Shown here: piece after piece, positions 56,702-64,000 of the stretch
How the letters are laid out: each line of letters starts with the position of its first letter
Position numbering within the stretch: the first letter of the stretch is position 1
Assembly: GCA_963757065.1 (NCBI GenBank)
Contig: CAVWQC010000001.1
Location: 372,001-436,000, forward strand
Reading direction: 5' to 3'
DNA length: 64,000 nucleotides
Source: PNON01 sp963757065
GTDB lineage: Bacteria; Chloroflexota; Anaerolineae; Anaerolineales; Anaerolineaceae
Notes under the pieces: model-generated
The model's input: the letters and a program-made list of their open reading frames with translations, nothing else
What the model was told of the DNA's origin: nothing
The model's database searches: none
Position numbers and translations under genes: made by a program

Positions 56702-56725
56702 TTTACAATCCTTATATTTTCCTTT
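56702..56725 (+). repeat. 24-bp direct repeat, right copy
   Basis: Right-hand copy of the repeat at 51893-51916, directly after the remnant gene and about 50 bp before the photolyase gene. Confidence 0.85.
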
Positions 56726-56773
56726 GCCAAATTTTGGGTTTTGTATGACAATTGGTGACAGAGGAGAATGCTT

Positions 56774-58195
56774 ATGACAACTGGAATTTGGTGGATCCGG
56801 AGAGATATTCGTATTGAAGACAATCCTGCACTGCAGGAAGCGGTAAATCATTCCACCAATCTTTTGCCATTATTTATTTTGGATCCAACAATTCTTGCCC
56901 ACCCGGCAGAACACCGCAAAGCATTCTTATTTGATGGTTTACGAAAATTAGATGCACAATTAAGAAACCATGGCAGCCAGTTATTCATCATCGCCGGTGA
57001 TCCACAGACTGTATTAAGGAACCTGATTGCTGTCACCGGGGCTGATGCAATTTACGCCGAAGCAGATTATTCACCATATTCTCGTAAACGTGACCAGAAT
57101 ATCGCAGCAACTCTACCCATTTGGCTGGTACACGGATTAACTGTTTTTCCTCCGGGTATGATCGAGAAGGAAAGTGGCTGCCCATACACCATTTATTCTC
57201 ACTTTAGCCGCGCCTGGAAATCTCTTCCATTACCTGCACCCTGTTGTTCAGAAACTGAATTTCGCATTCCTCCTTTGCCCATTTCGCTTCCAAATAACGG
57301 ACAAATCCCAAATTCTTCAGGTGTAAAAGTCATCCTTGAAGCTGGTGAGAGACCAGCTTTCGCAAGATTACAAAAATTTATATCCGGTCCCATTTATGAG
57401 TATAAGGATCAGCGTAATCTGCTTTCGATCGATGGTACTTCCATGCTTTCACCTTATCTGCGGTTCGGGATGATATCCATCAGGGGAGTAGTTCAAGAAG
57501 CAAGATTTGCAATTGAAAACGCACCTGACGAAACTGCCCGCCAGAATGCCCAATCCTGGCTGGATGAATTGATCTGGCGGGAATTTTACATTTCCATTTT
57601 GCACTATTTCCCGGAAGTTTTGAAAACGTCATTCAGGAAAGATCTACGAAATATTCGTTGGAGAAATGCACCACAGGACCTTGCGGCATGGAAACAGGGT
57701 AAAACCGGCTACCCGGTGGTTGATGCAGGGATGCGCCAACTAAAAGAAACCGGTTGGATGCCTAACCGCGCCAGGATGATAACAGCTTCTTTCCTGGTCA
57801 AAGACCTGCTTATTAACTGGCAGGAAGGGGAATCATGGTTCATGCAAAACTTACTGGATGGTGATCCGGCTACAAATAATGGCGGATGGCAGTGGACAGC
57901 TGGAGTTGGAACCGATGCAGCTCCTTACTTCAGGATTTTTAATCCGGTTCTGCAAAGCCAAAAGTTCGATCCGGATGGGGCTTACATCCGGGAATGGGTC
58001 CCTGAACTTGTCAATGTACCCGAAAAGTTTATCCATCAACCCTGGTTGATGCCTGAAAATGCGCAAAAAACAGCTAAATGCATAATTGGTACCGATTACC
58101 CCTATCCTATCGTGGATCATAAATTAATTAAGAACCGCACGCTGGATGCCTATCGGACCGGCGAGGCTAAGCATGTCATGGAAGCCTGCCAGTAA
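56774..58195 (+). CDS. phrB: Deoxyribodipyrimidine photolyase (cryptochrome/photolyase family)
   Basis: A 473-residue light-driven DNA repair enzyme. The N-terminal Rossmann antenna domain starts TGIWWIRRDIRIEDNPAL. The FAD-binding helical domain has the family core WLDELIWREFYISILHYFP, YPVVDAGMRQLKETGWMPNR, RARMITASFLVKDLLINWQEG and NNGGWQWTAGVGTDAAPYFRIFNP, the Trp-rich stretch of class I CPD photolyases. The ATG at 56774 is chosen because GGAG lies 7 nt upstream; the ATG at 56768 is too close to it. The antenna cofactor cannot be told. A CarH-type light sensor gene lies 1.5 kb away. Confidence 0.9.
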   Translation: MTTGIWWIRRDIRIEDNPALQEAVNHSTNLLPLFILDPTILAHPAEHRKAFLFDGLRKLDAQLRNHGSQLFIIAGDPQTVLRNLIAVTGADAIYAEADYSPYSRKRDQNIAATLPIWLVHGLTVFPPGMIEKESGCPYTIYSHFSRAWKSLPLPAPCCSETEFRIPPLPISLPNNGQIPNSSGVKVILEAGERPAFARLQKFISGPIYEYKDQRNLLSIDGTSMLSPYLRFGMISIRGVVQEARFAIENAPDETARQNAQSWLDELIWREFYISILHYFPEVLKTSFRKDLRNIRWRNAPQDLAAWKQGKTGYPVVDAGMRQLKETGWMPNRARMITASFLVKDLLINWQEGESWFMQNLLDGDPATNNGGWQWTAGVGTDAAPYFRIFNPVLQSQKFDPDGAYIREWVPELVNVPEKFIHQPWLMPENAQKTAKCIIGTDYPYPIVDHKLIKNRTLDAYRTGEAKHVMEACQ

Positions 58196-58228
58196 CATAA
58201 TATTCACCGCACCTTGTTGAATCAGGCT

Positions 58229-59534
58229 TTAATCGGGATCAAATAATAATTTCCACCAGGGTTTATTTTCCTGCGTAGATGCTATTTCATATATTTTCCC
58301 GTTATCAGCATTTATATAAAACACCATATTTCCAACAGAATTGTGGATCTCCCCTATCCATGCAGGCAGGAGGACCATTTTATACGCAGCAATCATCAGT
58401 TCGTGCGAATCGAACGAAACATCCATGGAATTTGGCGGTAAAAGGAAGTTGATATCCTTTTTTTCCAACTTGAATGCCATCTGCCTGGCTTTAAGTGAAG
58501 CATCGGCAACACTCTCCTGATATGTCTCAGCAGCCCAATCAGATAGATAATCTGGCATATAAGGAACGATGCTGTCCGGTTTTGTTTCATTTATTTGCCA
58601 GAATAATTGTTTTTCGAACTTCAGTTCAGCAGGAACCATGATGTCTTCCCGCAAAACTGGATGACTATCCCGGATCAATTCCTTCTGGGATTTTTTCCTG
58701 TTTTCATCATTTTCAATATAGTATCTATAATTGACCTGTCCTCCAAAGGAAAACCACCAGATAGGTAAATATATACCTTGAAGTGGGAGGAATCCGGGTG
58801 TAGCAATATGCCCATTATCAACCACCCATTGATTGAGAATTGCATAAGCAGCATCTTTTGAGACCCTGGCAGGGACAATTCCTCCCGGGTTGATCGTGTG
58901 TTTTACGGTTGAATCGTCCACCACATAGGAGGTATTACAATGTGGGCAAGTAAAGGATAATGTTGCTGGTGGTAATAGAAATTGAATCCCGCATGCTTTG
59001 CATTCAATCGACAACGATTCAAATGGTTGATTGTGCCCGGTTGAAGTTGCCATCGCCAGCAGGAAATCCTGTTCGGATAGGTTTGTCCCCTTGTTCTCAT
59101 CCGATTGTCATTTTTCGCGACTCGCAATATTCACAGGTGAGGGCATTGCCGTCAGGCGTATAGACCATCCTACCACCGCAATTTGGACAGGTGAAAGACA
59201 TGACTTCCGCATTTCTTTCACCATTTACACCTTGATGCATCTGGGTCTGATTCGGGTCAATGATCTCATCAGGATCCAATTTTCCATCAATGATCATAAG
59301 ATCACGTCGGGCGAGGAGGTGAAAAGGCTGATTAGCGAGGATATCTTCCAGGTAATTTCGTTTTTGCCTGGTATCTGAAGTAACTTTTGAAAGCCAGTAC
59401 CAGGCTTCAATTTTCTGTTCCAGGTCAGCATCCAGATCCAGCATCCACTCTAAAAAGAATTTTGCTTCTTTTTCGTCACCTGACCTTGCGGCAGCTGTTC
59501 CACGTACCAACAAATCCCTGACTGATTCCGACAT
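58229..59534 (-). CDS. Two-zinc-ribbon protein of unknown function (frame break)
   Basis: Read as one gene. N-terminal helical part (about 1-80, TPR-like: GTAAARSGDEKEAKFFLEWM, WYWLSKVTSDTRQKR), then a first zinc ribbon FTCPNCGGRMVYTPDGNA with LTCEYCES, a short linker, a second ribbon IECKACGIQF ... LSFTCPHCNTSYVV, and a C-terminal domain of about 200 residues with YLPIWWFSFGGQVNYRYY. The frame changes near 59075-59110, between the two ribbons; two separate genes (145 and 275 residues) are possible, but the second lacks a ribosome-binding site. No enzyme motif seen. Confidence 0.65.
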
Positions 59535-59722
59535 TTTGGTTTCCTGACCTTAATTTATTAACTGGATAATATTTTGAATTAAATATAGCTGAGCATAATA
59601 ATTATCGTCAAGTTTATTGACAAGGAGAATAATTTCAGGATTCTCTGATTATGAAGGTATGAACCTTTTTGATTTTTATAGTCAAGGGAACTATGCGTAA
59701 TATTTGAGCTTCCAGGCTAAAA

Positions 59723-60676
59723 CTAGTGCTTGTTATTCTGCTCGATCAGCTTTTCCATTGTGTTAATCATTTCCGCCCTGGTTCCAGTCATTATGGGGTG
59801 AGGAATATGCATTTTTTGGGATAAATCTTTAAACCCTTGACCTCCCAGTAGAATGGTTGGGGATGGTTTATCGATTTTTTTCATTACATCCACCAGGTCA
59901 TTCACTCGCGAAGCATTTTCAGGCAGTGTTGCACTAAAAAGTATTAATCGTGGATTAAGGCTGTGAACTATCTCATCCAGACGGTCCAAATGTAAATTCG
60001 GACCCATAAAGATCACATTCCATCCCCGCATCCGTAACAGGATGACCAACATGATCAATCCAATTTGGTGTTGTTCACCAGGCATGCAACCCGCCAGGAT
60101 TGTACCGGATCTGAAAGGTTTAACAGCACCCGACAGAATACTTAACAATTGCTCCTGAAAAAATTCGGTGGCAAAATGCTCTTCAGCAACGGAGATCATG
60201 TCCGTTATGCCACTCTTCACCAATCTTGATTAATGTTGGTTCTATGAGGTTGGTAAAAACATCTTCCAAGAACATAGGTGTTTAATGCCTGACGTAATGC
60301 TTCTGCTGCAGTTGAAGAATTGAATGATCTTAAACTCGACTCTAATTGGGATTGCAAGTTGGTCATTGTCAGATGAGTGTTCATTGTGTATATATTCTGC
60401 AGAGGTTGGGTCTTTATTGGCCTCCAATAATAGGTGCAGCCTTTGGGCTGCTTGACCTATATTCATTCCAGCTTCCAACTGTTGTTTCAACCATCGAAGA
60501 GTCTGAAGATCGTGCTCTGAATACAACCTATAACCCTGACCGCCCCTGGAAGGTGAAGGTAGTCCATAGCGGCGCTCCCAGGCGCGTAATGTCACCGGTA
60601 GCAAACCCACCATTTGCGCGACCGCTTTTATGTTATATGAAGGAAGATCGTAATCGGTATAGACCGTGCTTTCCAT
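59723..60676 (-). CDS. MerR-type regulator with B12-binding domain (CarH/LitR-like; frame breaks)
   Basis: N-terminal MerR winged helix (about 1-75): YNIKAVAQMVGLLPVTLRAWERRYGLPSPSR. The C-terminal cobalamin domain has GEQHQIGL (ExHxxG type) and GWNVIFMGPNLHL. Between them the frame breaks two to three times (about 60205, 60270, 60300-60330); joined text reads NTYVL..DVFTNLIEPTLIKIGEEWHNG and then ISVAEEHFATEFF. The Trp codon and the Glu-His codons are 28 nt apart, nine codons plus one surplus base, so the corrected motif is W-x9-EH, the hallmark of AdoCbl light sensors. Such proteins repress photoprotection genes in the dark; photolyase is a likely target here. Confidence 0.78.
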
Positions 60677-60725
60677 GAGGCAATAGTAGCATCTCGGTAG
60701 CCGGTTTGTCGATAATTTGTATAAT

Positions 60726-61803
60726 CTAAAGTCGAATCACATACCCGCAATAATCACAGGTGATTGTTTCCATTCCACGCAGTACCGGTTTACTGATCCC
60801 TCCACCGCAACCAGGACATTGAGACGGGGCTTTTTTAACCTTTTCAACTTCTTTCTCATTTACCGCTACCACTCGATCCTGATCGTATTCCTTTGCTTTT
60901 ACTTTACCAATTTGGCTTAGCCATTCATTGCAATCCTGGCCATCCAAATGGAAATGTACCACAGGGAAAGGACCACCGGATAATAATTCCAGGTCGATAT
61001 GGTCTTCATTTTTGAAGAATCCTTCCTTGCTGACATTCATTTTACCAACTAAAACAGCTGGAAATTCAAAGAGCAGCTTATGCACAAGTTCTTTTTCAGT
61101 AGTAATAAACAGGACTTTTTTTGTGGCGATCTCTTCTTTCTGTTCAAAAAGAATGCGCTGATCGGTGAGATAAAGGATTCCTTTCGGATCACCTTTTCCC
61201 TCTTTGCCAGTGACTTCCCAGGCTGCTTTTACGGCATTTACCGGTGCTTCTGTATTCAAAAGAGGAAATTTCGCAGTTGAGAATTGCACTAACATCCAAT
61301 CGATATGGTCCAGTTCGGAAGATAGTTTGTACAATCCCGCGGAGAATTCATCGTACATTCCCCGAATAGTGTTTTGAGTGGATTGCACCTTACTTTCGAG
61401 TGTACTAATTCCAGAATTGACTTGAAATAAGAAAGGAGCTGCAGCGTTTACATTGGCAGCCCGGGATGTAAGTTGATGCATGACCGATTCCAAGGCTCGC
61501 ATATCCATATCCAGCCGGTTTGAATGCAGATTCGTCTGTTCCAGGACTTTTAATGAAAGGCCTACCCAATCTGACCTCAATGTAGATGCCCGATTTTCGA
61601 TATTCCTACCAAATACATACCCTTTCGTTCTCACAGCTGCAATACGTGAGGGCAGCATACTGCTCTTGGTCTCAAAATCTTCTATTTGATCTCGAATATC
61701 TGTCAGCCTTACTCCAGTTTGGACGATTATTCACTTTATTTTGAGCAGTTTGTATATCAGTTTTTAATTTTGTCAATGGATCAGGAACTGATGATTGAGT
61801 CAT
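60726..61803 (-). CDS. Coiled-coil protein with GRAM-like domain and C-terminal zinc ribbon (frame break)
   Basis: About 358 residues. The likely ATG is at 61803 (MTQSSVPDPLTKLKTD); the frame breaks near 61725 and continues VRLTDIRDQIEDFETKSS. Residues about 1-165 are helical/coiled coil; about 195-300 look GRAM/PH-like (AAWEVTGKEG... KGILYLTDQRILFEQKEEI); the end has a zinc ribbon CPGCGGGISKP ... TCDYCGYVIRL. No transmembrane helix. Similar architecture to other Chloroflexota proteins of unknown function. It is read in the same direction as the CarH-like gene, 49 bp upstream of it. Confidence 0.65.
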
Positions 61804-61889
61804 ATAACCATCCTCTATGTTTTTGTTGAGCCCTTCTTGATATAATGCAAATAATTATTAATTATATAGGTATAGGGAAGGAAAGCAAC

Positions 61890-62897
61890 ATGAACATTCA
61901 GATGTGGGGTAAGGCCTTAAAAGGTATTATTCGCCTGGATAAAAATGAGTGGCAAGATCTGGATATTATCAGCCGGTGGTTGATCGCCACCCGGGCAGCA
62001 GTACTGATAATGACATTTCTTTCGGCTGCCTTTGCCGGGATCCTGGCTTATCGCGACGGTCATTTTGTCTGGTGGCGTTGGGTATTGCTGGCAATCGGTC
62101 TGATCTTCGCTCATGCAACCAATAACATCATCAACGACATCACCGACTCCAAAAAAGGGGTGGATAAGGATAATTACTTCCGTACCCAGTACGGATTACA
62201 ACCCATGGAAATGGGTTTATTGACCGAAAAACAGATGTGGACCTATGCTGCTGTGACTGGTTTGATCGCACTGGCAGCCGGTTTACCTCTTGTCTTGCTA
62301 AATGGTGTATTTGCCTGGATACTCCTGGGTTTGGGTGTCATTTTTGTTCTTTTTTATACCTATCCATTGAAATATATCGGCCTCGGGGAAATTGCGGTGA
62401 TATTGGTCTGGGGACCATTGATGATCGGCGGCGGATATTTTGTGATCACTGGAGTCTGGAGCTGGCAGGTGGTTATCGCAAGCTTACCATACGCATTGGG
62501 TACGACCATGGTGATCTTTGGTAAGCATATCGATAAATTGGATGCCGATAAAGCGAAAGGGATACACACCCTACCTGTGATAATGGGAGAAAAGGCAGCC
62601 CGATATTTCACACTAGCCATGATGACATTGCAATACCTGCTGGTAGTTTACCTTGTCATTACCCGTTTCTTTTCCCCGGTACTGCTCCTGGTATTCCTGG
62701 CACTTACAACAGTTCCCCTGGTCTGGAAGGTTTATAAAGCCCCAAAACCAGATGAGCGCCCTGATTGGTTTCCTGAGGGCACATGGCCGCTTTACTTTGT
62801 GGCGATGGGATTTTTACATAACCGCCAGTTCGGTATCTGGTATCTGTTGGGTATGATCGTAGACGTGGGGATAAGAGCGTTTGGATTAATGAAGTAG
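61890..62897 (+). CDS. UbiA-family prenyltransferase (MenA-like)
   Basis: A 335-residue integral membrane enzyme with about eight to nine helices. The two Asp-rich Mg-prenyl-diphosphate motifs are ATNNIINDITDSKKGVD (NxxxD...) and FGKHIDKLDADKAKGIHTLP (DxxxD). UbiA enzymes attach polyprenyl chains to aromatic acceptors; the sequence looks closest to MenA-type (menaquinone) or related enzymes, but no other quinone gene is adjacent. The ATG at 61890 (MNIQMWGKALKG) is chosen because GGAAGGAAA lies upstream, in preference to an ATG at 61845. Confidence 0.82.
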   Translation: MNIQMWGKALKGIIRLDKNEWQDLDIISRWLIATRAAVLIMTFLSAAFAGILAYRDGHFVWWRWVLLAIGLIFAHATNNIINDITDSKKGVDKDNYFRTQYGLQPMEMGLLTEKQMWTYAAVTGLIALAAGLPLVLLNGVFAWILLGLGVIFVLFYTYPLKYIGLGEIAVILVWGPLMIGGGYFVITGVWSWQVVIASLPYALGTTMVIFGKHIDKLDADKAKGIHTLPVIMGEKAARYFTLAMMTLQYLLVVYLVITRFFSPVLLLVFLALTTVPLVWKVYKAPKPDERPDWFPEGTWPLYFVAMGFLHNRQFGIWYLLGMIVDVGIRAFGLMK

Positions 62898-63129
62898 ACT
62901 TACCACCGAACAAATAAATTAATCTCCTTCCTCTGAACAAGCGGTTGTATATGTATTTAATACTAGAAATTACAATTTTTTCCGGTGTTTACTTTTTTAA
63001 TTTTCCAAATTACCACCTCCCTGGATATAGCACTGGATTTTCTATAATTTCTCATATATTCCTTTTATAAATTTCTAATATTTCAGGATTAATATGCAAA
63101 ATATAACGAATATATCAAAGGAGGTTTAT

Positions 63130-63570
63130 ATGATGAATAGAAGATCTTCAATTCCCGGTCTCTGGAGAGAAATGCAGCGGTTTCAAAATGAAATGAATCG
63201 TGTTTTTGACAATTCTCTCTCCGGGGCATATTATCGGGCAGACAACTCACCTTCGATGAATATATTTACCAGCGAAGATGAGGTTTTAGTGAATGCAGAA
63301 GTGCCAGGAGTGGATATAAAAGATCTGGAGATCAGCGTGGTTGGGAATAATCTTACAATCAGCGGTAACCGGGAGCCTGAGGTTACTGGCGAAAATACAA
63401 CTTATCACCGACAGGAACGTAATAGTGGTTACTTTTCAAGGAGCATCGAACTGCCATACCAGGTCAATTCAGACAAAACAGAGGCTTCATTGGAAGATGG
63501 TGTCTTGAAAATAGTATTACCGCGTTCAGAAGCGGATAAACCACGAAGGATCAGTGTAAAAACGTCTTAG
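63130..63570 (+). CDS. Small heat shock protein, Hsp20 family
   Basis: A 146-residue alpha-crystallin-domain chaperone that holds unfolded proteins. Begins MMNRRSSIPGLWREMQRFQNEMNR-like; the alpha-crystallin domain (about 40-140) contains VNAEVPGVDIKDLEISVVGN, LTISGNREPE and the closing GVLKIVLPRSE; IRV-type tail RRISVKTS. Start at 63130 after AAAGGAGG; an ATG at 63094 has no site. No CIRCE element was found in the 230 bp upstream. A second Hsp20 follows after 10 bp. Confidence 0.9.
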   Translation: MMNRRSSIPGLWREMQRFQNEMNRVFDNSLSGAYYRADNSPSMNIFTSEDEVLVNAEVPGVDIKDLEISVVGNNLTISGNREPEVTGENTTYHRQERNSGYFSRSIELPYQVNSDKTEASLEDGVLKIVLPRSEADKPRRISVKTS

Positions 63571-63580
63571 GAGGTGTGAT

Positions 63581-63985
63581 ATGGCTAATAATGAATTTAT
63601 TGAAAAAACAAAATCGGAGATTGTTGAGGGGACAATTGAAAGAACCCGTGACCGCCGAGTTTTCTCCCCTCGAACAGATATTATTGAAACCGGAGATCAA
63701 TACTTGATTGTGGCAGATATACCTGGCTGCAGCGAGAAGAAAGTGAACATTACCCTTGAAAAAAGTGTCCTGACGATTAATGCAACAACCCCAACTGATT
63801 ATCCGACGGACAAGACCTTGATCTTGACTGAATTTGGAGTAGGTGATTATTATCGCAGTTTTGTAATTTCAGATCAGATTGATCGCGAAAAAATTGAAGC
63901 TAAAGTCAAAAATGGTGTTTTACGATTGATACTGCCTAAAGCTGGACCTGCAAAAACTCAAAGAATTTCTATAAAAGCTGGCTGA
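63581..63985 (+). CDS. Second small heat shock protein, Hsp20 family
   Basis: A 134-residue Hsp20 protein. The alpha-crystallin domain includes RTDIIETGDQYLIVADIPGCSEKKVNITLEKSVLTINA and ends NGVLRLILPKAG with the tail QRISIKAG. Clearly different in sequence from the copy 10 bp upstream, so an old duplication; the pair could form mixed oligomers. GGAGG precedes the ATG. The gene ends 15 bp before the window edge. Confidence 0.9.
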   Translation: MANNEFIEKTKSEIVEGTIERTRDRRVFSPRTDIIETGDQYLIVADIPGCSEKKVNITLEKSVLTINATTPTDYPTDKTLILTEFGVGDYYRSFVISDQIDREKIEAKVKNGVLRLILPKAGPAKTQRISIKAG

Positions 63986-64000
63986 TTTTTTTGAGAAAGG

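Overview
The window looks like a chromosomal piece of an Anaerolineae-like member of the Chloroflexota. This is an inference. It rests on secreted proteins with Thr-Pro linkers, BNR and WD40 repeat proteins, a fungal-type ketol-acid reductoisomerase next to a citramalate synthase, and two-zinc-ribbon proteins. No rRNA, tRNA, CRISPR array, insertion sequence or phage gene was recognised.

Layout. (1) 1-977, minus: start of a 2-oxoacid:ferredoxin oxidoreductase operon. (2) 1080-3560, plus: metA-metY. (3) 3602-11618, plus: a compact aromatic operon aroH-aroF-tyrA-aroA-aroE-aroC-aroKB-aroQ, covering the path from PEP and erythrose-4-phosphate to chorismate and the tyrosine branch. (4) 11683-25539, minus: a 14 kb branched-chain operon ilvD-ilvB-ilvN-ilvC-leuA-(small ORF)-leuC-leuD-cimA-leuB-ilvE that ends with pheA. 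(5) 25545-33131, plus: thiolase, lipoprotein, WD40 protein, GH1 glycosidase, TldD/TldE. (6) 33295-42771: membrane glycosyltransferase, BNR protein with a MoaD-like partner, a lipoprotein, and a GNAT-ptcA-aguA agmatine deiminase module. (7) 42981-56687: cell-surface and accessory region with a chagasin-papain fusion carrying three near-identical 441-bp repeats, an A+T-rich stretch with an intact and a decayed lipase-like gene, a 1368-residue FN3-like protein and a 3' gene remnant. (8) 56774-63985: photolyase, zinc-ribbon proteins flanking a CarH-type B12 regulator, a UbiA prenyltransferase and two Hsp20 genes.

The strongest finding is regulatory. The met, aromatic and branched-chain operons each begin with the same device. 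A TTGACT/17-bp/TA-rich promoter is followed within a few bases by a short leader ORF rich in the codons of the pathway product. Mutually exclusive RNA stems and an intrinsic terminator then sit directly in front of the ribosome-binding site of the first enzyme gene. The leaders carry five Met in seven codons, eight Phe/Tyr in 27 codons, and 16 Leu/Ile/Val in 34 codons. This is classical ribosome-mediated attenuation; I know of no described case that reads Met codons.

Many core genes (aroF, aroA, aroC, aroKB, ilvE, cimA, leuD, leuC, leuA, ilvB, tldD, tldE and others) show single-base frame breaks although their protein sequence continues perfectly in the next frame. I read these as consensus errors in a draft assembly, not as gene decay, and give the reconstructed full extents.
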